Of a stretch of 64,000 nucleotides of DNA, positions 28,501-36,294 are shown piece by piece. Origin of the DNA: Nymphaea colorata (taxonomy: Eukaryota > Streptophyta > Magnoliopsida > Nymphaeales > Nymphaeaceae); assembly GCF_008831285.2 (NCBI RefSeq), contig NC_045145.1:6572802-6636801 (forward strand), read 5' to 3'. The notes under the pieces were generated by a model, which had not been told where the DNA came from, did not search any database, and saw only the letters and a list, made by a program, of their open reading frames with translations. The position numbers and the translations under genes are program-made. How positions within the stretch are numbered: the stretch's first letter is position 1; each line of letters begins with the position of its first letter.

Positions 28501-31500
28501 TGAAAAGCGGCTAAACATAATTTGAGACATTTCAAAACTTTTATACCAGAGGAACTTTGATGTGTTATTTAGGTCCAATTTAAGAAGGCAAATCTTCTCA
28601 ACTGTATGAGAGACTGAAATGGCAGGTATATTTTATATTGGAAACATGCCAAGTATCAAGAACAGGATCAAGGAACAAGGTGAAAATAACCTTTTTATCG
28701 AGTTCGCCTGTTTTCTTTGCAATCCTCTTCTCAACCAGCACCACCTCCTTCAGGTATGTAGAGTTCTCCTTGTTCTTCTCACTAATATCAAGCTCAGATT
28801 CTTCCTGTACCTTCAACTTTTCCTCCAGAATCCTATTTTCTTTTTCTAGTTCTTTGTTTGTTTTCTCAATATCCTTCTCCGCATTGAACACTTGCCACAA
28901 AAAATGCACCCTTTTCAGAGATTTCTGCATGGCAAGTTAAAAGCCATAGGTTTACAACTGAACACATAAATCCATTATATGAAGTGTGACCAAGATACTA
29001 GAAATTCCTCTAACCATCCAAAAACTACATGTTGAAAAAACAAAACAAATGACAGCGGCTTTGGAAACATTTAATGTACCACTGATCCATAAGAGCTAAT
29101 AACAACAATTAAAATCAGCACCAACAAGACGGGAAGGTTGCTGTCTGACTTTTTTCTAATTTCTTTGGACAACTCAATAAAGTGATGAACTATGCACAAT
29201 CTGATTAGAAGTTTTCAAAGTAAGCAATAGGATTCCAAGTGATCAAGAACTATGAAACAACTAACTGAACAGGCAGAAGTTTATGTGGACCTCTCACAGA
29301 TGATGGCTTCCTGGAACCAAAACTGTCTGTCTGAGTCATATGGGTGTGGATACAGGTTCGGTTATGGGTACGGAGATGCAGGTACAGCTAGGAGAATTTA
29401 GGAAATGTGAGTACAGGGGTAATGCAGGGTAAATATATGAAAAATGCCACAAAAAATTCAAAAAGAAATAACATTTAAATAAAGAAGTAATATAAATAAA
29501 AACAGTACATGTTAATGACCAATAACTCTCAAAAATAGAATGTAAACTGAGTTACAAACAAGCTAAATCAAGTAAAAGTAAGTAGTTTCGATCCAAAAAG
29601 CACCTAAGTGTGTCTAAGCACCCGCTTTCTGTGTCGGTTTATCATTTCCTTTTCCTTTTTCTTTTCATTAGTGGCTGCTTCTTTTTCTTTGCCCTATCCA
29701 ACCCAAACATTCGATAATCACATCTAGTATATCGTACTTCACAAACATCACCTTCCACTGAATGTCAAAGATCATATATGAGCCTAAGACAATGTGTTTC
29801 ATCAATCAGGCATGCTCAACTTAATGGGCTCAATAAACTCGTCAACTTTGATTAGGAACAACCATATGAAGTCATAGAAATATCCATTATATAACTCATT
29901 GGACTTTCAAGGTCACAGATAAAAAGAATATATCTACCCACCGTTCGTCACATCTATACACATATGCACACATGCAAATATGTAATTCTTAGAATTATCT
30001 AGTCAAATTATCTATAGTTATCCAATTTGTGAACTATAAAAGAATGTCAAACCATGCATACCAACTCATCCTGCAAACGCAGATGCTTCTCAGCTTCTTC
30101 TTTTTGTTCCTTCTTCTGTTTCCGTTCCAGCACAATAGTCCGTTTTTTCTGATAAGCTGACGCTGATTTCTCTTCAGCCAAAGCCTTCTTTTCCTCAAGT
30201 TCATCATATTCCCTCTTGCATTCATCAGCCCCAGATATTTGCTCAATTAGTGCAGTAAGTTCCTTAGGATTCTTTGAAGCAATTGATTCAACATCTCCCT
30301 GGAGCATGCAAAATTCACAACAAAAAAATACCACTGTAAAGATACGTTGAATAATGAAACAAGAAGTAATTTTATGCCAAGGACGCTTCAAACAAAACAG
30401 AATAAGCCCAGGACATCATTAAACCTCAAATTTCTTCTCTGGTTAAGCTGCCAAAGAGTTGCACAAATCCTCACCACCCCACACATACAATAAGAGATAA
30501 ATTTATGGTTACAAACATGACTGCATGAAGTTGACACATAAAGCCTCTGAGTCAACCTGCTATCAACTAATGGCCACCACCAAGGTTCATTATAGAAGAT
30601 ATATCATTATTTCACTGCAAAAAAAATCCTCATTTGCTTTATTAATGCTAAAATAATAAAATATCCATCTATGTATGCGAAACCAAGATGTCTGATGTCT
30701 TCAAAAAAGTTCGAAAATAAAACTCCAGCACGAAGTTGAACGATGAAAGAATAATTTACAGAACCCCACTCAAACATGTAGGTTCCTAAGTTCCTAACAT
30801 ATGAAAAGTTCAGAAATAGCCATCAAGGAAATATCTCCCAATCATTCACTCTGTCAATGATAGTTGATGGAAATCATTTAAATAGATATTAAATTATTTA
30901 TTTAACCCATATTCAACAAATATCATGCTCAGAGTCTAACGGTGAGGCTTTTTACTCATGTATTTTTGGCAGAGTCTTCCTCAGGAAAATCTTGGAAAAT
31001 TTTTAAAAAATGAAAAATCCCTAAACATATGTCAAAATAAAATAAATGAAAATCAACAAGAAGACAAAATGATAAAAGGATGTTTTTATGATGACAAAAA
31101 TAATGATAAATAATCTAATTTAAGTTCAAAGTTTAATGCATGATGATATTAACATTAAAAAAAATAAAAACCAAAACAATGGGAAAGAACACACAAAAAA
31201 ATCGAGAATAATACATTAAATTTATCTTCACTTTTTTCAAAAAAAAAAAAAAACACATTTTTTCACATTCCTTTCACTTTTTTTGGTTTAACGTTAATAT
31301 CACATTTATGCAGAAAAAACATGATACTCATGGCAATTGTTCAACCCTAACAAAGAAAAAATAGATCTCTCTCAAAAAAAAAAAAAAAGCCTCTCCAGGC
31401 AGAAAAACCACTTTGATGGAAATAAAGTTCATGAGGTGTCCAATTTGTGTGGTTGATGAGCCTCTAGAGAGGGGCAATCTGTAATATAGTGCATTCTGCT

Positions 31501-34500
31501 CTGGTGATGTTCCTTGTAATCTTATGTGCATGAATTTGAAAGGCTTCTGTGATCTTTTATAATTTGCTTCCTATGCATCACATCAGAGTCTGCCACGGAG
31601 CAGAATGCATTGAAGTGGGCAGGTACACTACATCGCATGGACACAGATATGGTGTTAATCTCTCTCTCTTTCTCTCTCTCTCACACACACATATATATAT
31701 ACACACACAGAGAGAGAGAATCTCCTTTTTGTTCTGTTTTTGTATTTTTCTTCTTTTATGTCTCTTTCCTTTGACTGTTAAACCAGGTGTTGGAGGAACA
31801 GCTAGGCACTGGAGCTGTTGAGACCTCCATTTGCTAGCTTCTCTAAGAGCAAGCTCCTTTTAATTGCCTTATAAATTCCATTCTGATGAATAGTTTTGTC
31901 AAGCACATTTTCCTGGTTTTTCAGTATATCATGCATTGTCAAAAAAATCGTTTTCGACCATAATACAGCAAGGTTTTTCTCAGGCATAATACGGCAAAGT
32001 TGTTTTTGTCAGGAAAAATTCAAAAATTTAAAAAAAATCCAATAAACTAAAATAAAATGTGAAAAATATGAAAATAAAAATCTGGTAAGTAAAATATTAA
32101 AAAAAAAACCAAAAAAAACGTAAAAAAAGGAATAAAACAGGAATAAAACGTAAACAAAAGGTTGCGTTGTTTTCATCATTTTGGCCTTTTTTCAAAAACA
32201 TGTGCTTTTTCCCCTTTTTTCAGCTCATAATTTTTGACGTTTGTCTCGTGTTTTTTCAAATAAAATGTGTTTTCTGTGACAATGATATCATGATCTTTTA
32301 TTTCATCTCGATTGCCTTAAGTGAGTATTTTTATGAGTCACCATTTGTGACAATATTGATCGTTCTCCCTCAGGCCTTTGCAACTAAGTGTTTCTAGTGA
32401 ACCTTGTGAGATTTAAGGCTTACTTGAGAAGTACTTAATTTACACAGTATCAATGCTTGGATTTTAAGATCAGTGTGCTTGCCGTGGACATCCTAGCTGC
32501 TGCTGTGAGAGAGACACATGTCTAGTTTTTTAGACACGTCATGTCTCAAAATGTCATGTCTTAGATGTCAATGTATGCCGCCGTTGGTGTTAGTGTTGCA
32601 GCATGTCTGACACCAACACCACTTGCTTTTGGAAGTGCAGATGCAACATAGGGGATCTGGCAATGTTTTCCAAACTCAAAAGTGTTGAGGGATAGGAAAG
32701 TGCAACACCCAGCCTTGATGCGACTAGACGCATATGCAAATGCAGAAACCAAGGTGAAAAAAGGAGTTAAGGAAAAATAACACAAAAAAAAATAGAAACA
32801 TTAAGCATACTAGATTTATTTAATGCACAAGAAATGTGTCACACAAAAATAATGTTACAGACCAGGAAAAGAAAGCCCCAAAACAGTATGCAATAATGTA
32901 CTTTCCCTCAGGAAAAAAATTCAGAAACAAAGGAGAAAAAAAAAGGAAGAAGAGAAGGGAAAGCTTGCTAGCATCCTGCCAAGATCTGAGCAGAATGATG
33001 CAGCTATCCAGAGATAGTTTTGGACAGTCTTCTTGGAGTCATCAATATAGATGCAGCCAGACCATGAAACAAAATGGGCAGCCAGGCAGCACAGCTCATC
33101 ATGACAACCTCTCTTTTTTTAACCATTTGTTAAAGTACTTAAAATTGGACGCAATGTTTTAAAACTTGGTGCTTCAGGAGAGGGAAGCCGTAATCATAAG
33201 AGAGAGAAGCCCAAGATAAGAGAGAAAGGGAGGCATTAAAAAGAGAGAGAGAAGCCAGAAAAAGAGAGAAAGAGGAACATTAAAAGGAGAGAAAGAGTGA
33301 CATAGGGAACATCAGACTAAGAGAAACATTAGAAATCCACAGAGAACTTGTTGGAAATTTAATGCTTTTTAATGCATTTTAAATTTTACAATTGTGCTAC
33401 TTAGTTTTAACTTGTTACGACCATGAGATTAAATAAACCCACCAAACTTATAAAGTGGAAGGTGGGATGCACATGCTTGACCCGTGACTCAGCCGAGTCA
33501 AACAAGTCCTTGCAAAGTCACACTGAGTTTTGTGCACAAACAATCCCCTTACTGAATTGACCTGGTAGGGGACTGAGCCAAGTCAGCTGAGTCAACAACC
33601 TGACTCAGCGAGTTTTAAAACACTGATTGGATGTTAGAAGGCTTTTAACTTTACCTGAAAGGTCTTTAGACCCAAGAAAAATAGTTTGTGCATCCACGTG
33701 GAGTGCTCTTTTCATGGTAGTATGCCTCATAGCACTCTATCGTGCATGCTATTGTACATTTGTACACCAGCGCTATTTTAATTGTGTGCTGAAGCACTTT
33801 ACTAAGCATGTTCTACTAAAGAGGTGTTCTTTTGCACCTCATAGTGTGTTTTTGGCAATAATGAGATACAGCTGCACACACATGCACATATACGTGCACA
33901 CATATATACGTGCATCTTTTAGTATTAAATCAAGAGCAAAACGAAATCAGAAATTATACATGTTTGGAACTCAATTGAAGAGTCTAGAACTCATATTGTG
34001 CCACAAGTAGAAGTAACAGATAAAATGATGCAACAGGGGGTTTTCCAAAGAGCAAACAATTCGTATGGATTTTCAGTGTTAGGTGATAAGACAAATATCA
34101 TTGGCTCGGCTCATGCTCAGCTTATAGTAGCTCATTAAGATTGTAAAATAGGCTTGTGCATTTCAAATTTTCAATGCAACTGATAGGACTGCAAGTATTT
34201 TTCAGTTTCATATATCGTCACAAATGTTGCCACTTTTTCTAAAATATCAAATTGAAAGCTAAAAGTAAGGAAAAAAAACAAAAAATTTTGAAAACCTATC
34301 GCAAAACAAAAAATACTGTTTTTATTGTGATATTTTTATGTTTTTTCTAAAAAACCTTTTTTGTTAATTTTTTATTTTATTTTATTATTTTAATAATTAT
34401 TTTGAATTTTCATCTTTTTTGGAAAGTAAACAAGTAAAAAGTTCAAATTAGTTGTTCATAATATTTTTTTTAACTTTTGAATTTTTTCTGATTCCCAAGA

Positions 34501-35904
34501 ATTTCCTAAAGAAATAACTTCCCAAATAATAACTGAGAAAAGCCTCAACAGTAAAAGACCAAGAATGGCATTTGCAAGAACGGTCTCATATAGCTCCTCA
34601 GCTGGTAATCAGTTGTGTAGTTTAAAAATATGTTTCCCCTGTCAATTCAGTTTAACATGAGCTCAAGGACAGCTAAATCACAAGAATAAGTGAAATTTGA
34701 AGACCAATATAAGCTTGTTGACCAGCTGTGGCAGTTGAGGATGGATTATAACTTCAACCATCACGTTACCAATTTTGATCATGGACACAAAAACTTTAGA
34801 ACCCTTTTGTCTGTCGACGCATCTTTCCTCAGGAAGTTAGGACGCTAATCAAAAGATCCGAAACTATATTAAACAGTTTACCAATATTTAAAAGTGACTA
34901 CCATCTCGAGAAAGCTTCACCCAAGGGACACAACATGTAGTACAGCATCTTGCAAAATACGAAAGGGTAAATAAGATATTAAGAGTACCCCAATTTGGGG
35001 ATAGATAGAATAGCAACGGCATGCATTAGCAAATACAGGAGTGATCAAGGCACTCATTAGCCTTTACTATGTTTACGTCCTTTTACTAGATGTCACCCTA
35101 CACTTGAAAATAGCAGTTGAAAGCGAGTTGATCAATTTAAGCAAGGTATTCAGCGAACGAAAGGCCACCTACCAATGTATGATAAGTTTGATGTAATGAT
35201 ACCAAAAAAAGAAATCAGTCTCTAATTATCTATCCCCTTCCCATAGCACTAGCCAGCGTTTGACATTAGTGTAACAAGCTATATTTTCGACTCCAGCTTC
35301 CTTCTAGAACGGTGCATTTACAGTTTAATGGAAAGTCTACTAGGTACCCGACCAAATTATGCACAAAATGGGAAAAATCTGGCATCTAAGACTAATGATG
35401 CAATTCTCAGAAATGACAGCGAAAAATTGAACGAACGGAAATGAGGAAAGGACAGAGCGTAACTACCTGGAAAACCAGGAAATTCCGGGCTTTGACCAGA
35501 ATTCCGATCGATTTCAGTTTATCGTTGTACTCCCCCCAACTCACTTGCTCGCCGTTTATCCTGTAACTGCTACCGCTTGCGCCCGCAATTGTCCGCGTAA
35601 ACTCCACCTGCTCACCAGCACCTGTCACGTAGACCAGCTGCACATACGCCCTGCGCCCAGGCCTGTCTTTCTCCTGGTCGTCGTTCGCGTAAATGAGATC
35701 CTTGAGCTGCGCGCCCCGCAGGTTCGACGAGCGCACCCCGAGAACGAAGCTGATGGCGTCCATGAGGTTGGACTTCCCGGCACCATTAGGACCAATAATC
35801 GCCGTGAAGTCAAAGAAGGGGCCAATTGTCTGGTGGCCCTTGTAGGATTTGAAGTTCTCGAGCTCCAGACGGTGAATTTTCCCACCAGGATCCAACGCCT
35901 GCAT
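3821..35904 (-). CDS. SMC1: Cohesin ATPase subunit SMC1, complete gene, 18 coding exons
   Basis: SMC1 pairs with SMC3 and the kleisin (SCC1/REC8) to form the cohesin ring that holds sister chromatids together in the nucleus. The joined product has 1,215 residues, close to the usual 1,210-1,240. The N-terminal head has Walker A GPNGAGKS at residues 38-45 and an [14 protein letters not shown] segment. A coiled coil spans about 160-510. The hinge runs from about 515 ([12 protein letters not shown]) to 665, with [14 protein letters not shown] second coiled coil reaches about 1040. The C-terminal head carries the ABC signature LSGGEKT at 1108-1114 and Walker [13 protein letters not shown] near 1132-1143. 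Exon limits (minus strand, given high to low): 35904-35467, 30298-30062, 28924-28691, 20283-20048, 17090-16824, 16430-16160, 14699-14575, 14338-14229, 14145-14038, 13800-13661, 13441-13352, 13267-13059, 10687-10518, 8895-8786, 8539-8160, 4924-4673, 4172-3951, 3869-3821. They total 3,648 nt with no stop or phase conflict. The start is the ATG at 35902-35904, which gives the family-like [18 protein letters not shown]. Confidence 0.97.
3951..4172 (-). CDS. SMC1: SMC1 coding exon 17
   Basis: Codons 1126-1200. It contains Walker [13 protein letters not shown] and the switch segment [14 protein letters not shown]. Acceptor TTTTCAG|TTACCG, donor AAAAG|GTGAAC. Confidence 0.95.
4673..4924 (-). CDS. 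SMC1: SMC1 coding exon 16
   Basis: Codons 1042-1126. It begins [19 protein letters not shown] and carries the ABC signature LSGGEKT at residues 1108-1114. Acceptor ATGCAG|GTATGAG, donor CACAG|GTACGG. Confidence 0.96.
5217..6080. mobile_element. Nested element with GGGTACG-type ends
   Basis: GTGACAT occurs on both sides (5210-5216 and 6081-6087), and the ends are GGGTACGTG and its near-complement GCACCC. Subterminal regions are rich in GTACGTG/TACCC motifs. Inside, 5340-5492 is a GC-rich block ending in CAG|GTAAGTG before a T-rich run, so it looks like a first exon and donor of a lost transposase gene. A partly similar segment (GGGTGTGGATACAGG, GGGTACGG) occurs at 29338-29385 in intron 2. Confidence 0.45.
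6299..6334. repeat. (AT)n microsatellite
   Basis: About 18 uninterrupted AT units inside the intron-15 element. Open frames across it are translation artefacts. Confidence 0.95.
8039..8099. repeat. (TC)n(AC)n compound microsatellite near the exon 15 donor
   Basis: About 17 TC units followed by about 12 AC units on the plus strand, which read (GT)n(GA)n in the SMC1 transcript. It starts about 60 nt after the donor of exon 15. Confidence 0.95.
8160..8539 (-). CDS. SMC1: SMC1 coding exon 15
   Basis: Codons 916-1042. It starts [20 protein letters not shown], has the plant-type acidic insert (DPMEIDSS), and ends with [20 protein letters not shown] and VKRR. Donor AGGAG|GTACAT. A (TG)n(AG)n tract lies about 60 nt into the following intron. 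Confidence 0.95.
8786..8895 (-). CDS. SMC1: SMC1 coding exon 14
   Basis: Codons 879-915 ([13 protein letters not shown] to KRQIGSK), coiled coil. Acceptor TTGCAG|AGTGG, donor TCCAAG|GTTTGA. Confidence 0.92.
10116..10243 (-). pseudogene. Exon-like fragment of an unidentified gene in SMC1 intron 13
   Basis: A 128-nt segment bounded by CTTAG| and |GTATGTT. It is open for 42 codons with protein-like content, including [18 protein letters not shown]. It is not part of SMC1: including it would shift the frame and give an immediate TGA, and the family has no such insertion. It is most likely a gene fragment carried in by a transposon. The source gene is not recognised. Confidence 0.35.
10518..10687 (-). 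CDS. SMC1: SMC1 coding exon 13
   Basis: Codons 822-879, [16 protein letters not shown] through MEELKAEVD plus one base. Coiled coil. Acceptor TGTAG|ACTGG, donor GATG|GTATTT. Confidence 0.92.
11307..11698. mobile_element. hAT-type MITE, CATAGTCAC family, copy A (intron 12)
   Basis: It starts CATAGTCACAAATAACG and ends TATGACTACG. The flanks GTTTAAAA and GTTTTAAA are a near-match 8-bp duplication. The interior is A-rich on one side and T-rich on the other, giving long imperfect fold-back potential. It has no coding capacity and sits 25 bp from a second copy. Confidence 0.6.
11724..12095. mobile_element. hAT-type MITE, CATAGTCAC family, copy B (intron 12)
   Basis: It starts CATAGTCACAAATAACG and ends GTGACTATG, a perfect 9-bp inverted repeat. 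Flanks are CCAAAGGC and CCGAAGGC (8 bp, one mismatch). Its first 50 bp are near-identical to copy A, so the two form a close direct pair. Confidence 0.65.
12310..12336. repeat. (TG)n microsatellite
   Basis: About 13 TG units just left of the MITE at 12343. Confidence 0.9.
12343..12949. mobile_element. Related MITE with TAGCCACAAATATC ends (intron 12)
   Basis: A perfect 14-bp inverted repeat, TAGCCACAAATATC at 12345-12358 and its complement at 12934-12947. The ends resemble the CATAGTCACAAATA family. The target duplication is obscured by (TG)n and (AC)n tracts on both sides. Confidence 0.55.
13059..13267 (-). CDS. SMC1: SMC1 coding exon 12
   Basis: Codons 753-822, including [20 protein letters not shown], a conserved SMC1 segment. 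Acceptor CCACAG|TTTGAG, donor TACCA|GTATGT. Confidence 0.94.
13352..13441 (-). CDS. SMC1: SMC1 coding exon 11
   Basis: Codons 723-752 ([10 protein letters not shown] to EPERQK), 90 nt, phase 0 at both ends, coiled coil. Acceptor CTGCAG|AAAACT, donor CAAAAG|GTTACT. Confidence 0.92.
13661..13800 (-). CDS. SMC1: SMC1 coding exon 10
   Basis: Codons 676-722, [20 protein letters not shown] and onward, the start of the descending coiled coil. Acceptor TTTCAG|GTCTG, donor GAAAAG|GTCAGC. Confidence 0.93.
14038..14145 (-). CDS. SMC1: SMC1 coding exon 9
   Basis: Codons 640-676. It ends the hinge with [18 protein letters not shown] and [14 protein letters not shown]. Donor AAAG|GTTGGT. Confidence 0.94.
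14146..14228 (-). other. SMC1 intron 8: GC-AG intron, 83 bp
   Basis: The donor reads AAAG|GCAAGC, a GC site in an otherwise strong U2-type context, and the acceptor is ATCACAG|TGGTG. Joining gives [12 protein letters not shown], the conserved hinge sequence. No nearby GT donor keeps the frame. Confidence 0.9.
14229..14338 (-). CDS. SMC1: SMC1 coding exon 8
   Basis: Codons 603-640, hinge, from [15 protein letters not shown] to SWSGERYK plus one base. It is a 110-nt exon between an AT-AC intron and a GC-AG intron. Confidence 0.93.
14339..14574 (-). other. SMC1 intron 7: candidate U12-type AT-AC intron, 236 bp
   Basis: Read on the minus strand, the intron starts ATATCCTTT at 14574-14566, the full minor-spliceosome 5' consensus. 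It ends CCTTAAT AGTGATAC at 14353-14339. CCTTAAT fits the U12 branch-point core, with its branch A about 9 nt from the terminal AC. Splicing AT to AC joins CA to A and restores Gln followed by [15 protein letters not shown], the expected hinge sequence. Confidence 0.88.
14575..14699 (-). CDS. SMC1: SMC1 coding exon 7
   Basis: Codons 562-603, hinge, from [12 protein letters not shown] to FDVV plus two bases (CA) of Gln603. The exon ends at a U12-type ATATCCTTT donor. No GT donor here gives a phase that fits the next exon. Confidence 0.92.
15515..15550. repeat. (GTGGGT)n short tandem repeat in intron 6
   Basis: About six hexamer copies, a telomere-like G-rich array (not the plant TTTAGGG unit). 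The rest of intron 6 (14700-16159) is simple AT-rich DNA with no element I could bound. Confidence 0.85.
16160..16430 (-). CDS. SMC1: SMC1 coding exon 6
   Basis: Codons 471-561. It covers the last part of the first coiled coil and the first half of the hinge ([15 protein letters not shown], then [12 protein letters not shown]). Acceptor AACAG|GGCAAA, donor ATTAAG|GTAATT. Confidence 0.95.
16824..17090 (-). CDS. SMC1: SMC1 coding exon 5
   Basis: Codons 382-471. The acceptor TTTCAG|TAAGGAG completes Ile382, and the exon encodes [14 protein letters not shown] and further coiled coil. The donor is TCTAG|GTAGCT. Confidence 0.94.
17091..20047. other. SMC1 intron 4, no bounded element
   Basis: AT-rich intron of 2.96 kb. 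Two similar A-rich blocks around 19110-19160 and 19215-19280 suggest an internal duplication. No transposon ends or exons were identified. Confidence 0.5.
20048..20283 (-). CDS. SMC1: SMC1 coding exon 4
   Basis: Codons 304-382, starting [14 protein letters not shown]. It ends with two bases of codon 382 (AT|GTAAGC). This is the exon downstream of the 8.4-kb intron 3 and is coiled coil. Confidence 0.94.
22540..24415 (+). mobile_element. Ty1/copia 3' fragment in SMC1 intron 3, interrupted
   Basis: Truncated copia on the opposite strand to SMC1. Reverse transcriptase with [12 protein letters not shown] starts near 22614. RNase H ([18 protein letters not shown], then SSTEFEY) occupies about 23017-23450 and resumes after an insertion at about 24160. 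The polypurine tract GAGGGGGAG at 24285-24293 is followed by roughly 120 bp of a truncated LTR. There are several stops and frameshifts. A 701-bp hAT element is inserted at 23451-24151. Confidence 0.88.
23451..24151. mobile_element. Non-autonomous hAT element, CAATGTTAT family, copy 1
   Basis: Ends CAATGTTAT and ATAACATTG are a perfect 9-bp inverted repeat. The flanks are a perfect 8-bp target duplication, GTTGTGCC (23443-23450 and 24152-24159). The copia RNase H sequence continues across the duplication, confirming the insertion. Both subterminal regions are packed with CGTATCG/CGATACG units, some as the palindrome GTATCGTACGATAC. No transposase. Confidence 0.88.
24416..25374 (+). pseudogene. 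hAT transposase 3' fragment
   Basis: It contains the end of a hAT transposase. [20 protein letters not shown] followed by [14 protein letters not shown] is the C-terminal dimerisation region. After an apparent intron (donor near 25076, acceptor TGCAG near 25190) comes [11 protein letters not shown] and an acidic tail to a TGA. The upstream part ([11 protein letters not shown]) has in-frame stops between 24847 and 24907. It abuts the truncated copia LTR and is not the source of the CAATGTTAT elements as far as can be seen. Confidence 0.75.
25500..25557. repeat. (TA)n-rich microsatellite
   Basis: TA/CATA repeats about 58 bp long, followed by an ATA-rich run. Confidence 0.9.
26098..26403. repeat. 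153-bp tandem duplication spanning a hAT boundary
   Basis: Copy 1 (26098-26250) and copy 2 (26251-26403) are near-identical. Each contains the target-site sequence GTGGCAAG followed by about 20 bp of hAT terminus (CAATGTTGTAAAAGGCGTAT). Only copy 2 continues into the element. Confidence 0.85.
27015..27998. mobile_element. Pack-MULE carrying a V-ATPase subunit D fragment
   Basis: A GC-rich block inside the hAT element, flanked by a perfect 9-bp duplication ACGATACAA (27006-27014 and 27999-28007), the size typical of Mutator-like elements. The ends are AGGCCTGGGCATCGGGCC and the complement of AGGGCTGGGCGTCGGGCC. Next to the right end is a purine-rich GGGAGAGG-type low-complexity tract (27705-27900). 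There is no transposase. The interior contains a captured host gene segment. Confidence 0.82.
27429..27708 (+). pseudogene. Captured V-type H+-ATPase subunit D fragment
   Basis: It starts with ATG GCC and reads [20 protein letters not shown], the subunit D N-terminus. Other-frame pieces continue the family ([27 protein letters not shown], then NVKHVVLEN in a third frame). Two or more frameshifts and a deletion of about six codons after ILKK break it. About 300 bp upstream has the look of the donor gene's 5' UTR. It ends at TLK, so the last half of the gene is missing. Confidence 0.85.
28691..28924 (-). CDS. SMC1: SMC1 coding exon 3
   Basis: Codons 226-303, phase 0 at both ends, acceptor GCAG|AAATCT, donor AAAAAG|GTTATT. 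It is coiled-coil sequence beginning [14 protein letters not shown], which aligns with the family's KRERFLWQLYN region. Confidence 0.94.
28925..30061. other. SMC1 intron 2
   Basis: AT-rich intron. Positions 29338-29450 resemble the GGGTACG-type element found nested in intron 15. Nothing else was recognised. Confidence 0.4.
30062..30298 (-). CDS. SMC1: SMC1 coding exon 2
   Basis: Codons 147-225, phase 0 at both ends, acceptor CTCCAG|GGA, donor TTG|GTATGC. It opens with [14 protein letters not shown], the conserved end of the N-head, and runs into the first coiled coil. Confidence 0.95.
31663..31722. repeat. (TC)n(AC)n(TA)n(AG)n compound microsatellite in intron 1
   Basis: A short run of mixed dinucleotides: CT, then CA, TA, CA and GA. 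Confidence 0.9.
31934..32284. mobile_element. hAT-type MITE, CATTGTCA family (intron 1)
   Basis: It starts CATTGTCAAAAAAATCG and ends CTGTGACAATG. The perfect 8-bp target duplication is ATATCATG (31926-31933 and 32285-32292). The internal GGTTTTTCTCAGGCATAATACGGC matches the start of the intron 12 MITEs, so these belong to one family. Non-coding. Confidence 0.8.
33152..33625. mobile_element. hAT-type MITE with internal TGACTCA motifs (intron 1)
   Basis: Ends CAATGTTTTAAAACTTGG and AGTTTTAAAACACTG are an inverted repeat. Flanks ATTGGACG and ATTGGATG form an 8-bp duplication with one mismatch. The left half is GAGAGA-rich; the right half has several TGACTCAG/GAGTCA copies. Similar GAGTCA-rich DNA occurs at 41020-41470. 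Confidence 0.72.
35467..35904 (-). CDS. SMC1: SMC1 coding exon 1
   Basis: Codons 1-146, phase 0 at the end, donor CAG|GTAGTT. It encodes the N-terminal ATPase head with the complete Walker A loop. It is GC-rich compared with the rest of the locus, as is common for plant first exons. Confidence 0.96.
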
Positions 35905-36294
35905 CTTCAAATCCCTTACCTGGCTAGAGTATTGAAGCTGCGGAAGGAAAAAATAGAAGCGAGACGATGAATCTCCAGCCCTAGCTAGGGTTTCAACGGC
36001 AAATTTTCCACTAATCCGAAAAGAAACCCCAAAATTGAAACTCTCGTTTCGTGAAATCGGGAGGAGAAGAACAAACGAGAGGGGAGAAAGGAAATGGATG
36101 AAGAGGAAGAGGAGGAGGAAAACGAGTGAGGAACGGAAATCCCCGATTTCCTTCCCGCTGAACGGATTGCAATAGCTGGGAAAGAGAGGGAACGTGCTTT
36201 TGAAAAACGGGTGAAATTTCAGTCTGCCGCTTGAAGTTTTGGGTACTAAACAACGAATCTCCCCTTGTTTCTTCTCATTTTCACGATATGCCAC
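35905..36294 (-). promoter_or_regulatory. SMC1 5' leader and promoter-proximal region
   Basis: Pyrimidine-rich in the sense direction, as expected of a plant 5' leader. The SMC1 frame stays open upstream to another ATG at 36292-36294, which would add 130 residues. That extension is hydrophobic and Phe-rich and has no SMC similarity, so I treat it as leader. No TATA box could be assigned. Confidence 0.4.

Noticed and set aside
35545-35970. Open frames on the plus strand and in other minus frames over SMC1 exon 1
   Set aside because: They mirror the GC-rich exon and show no family similarity.
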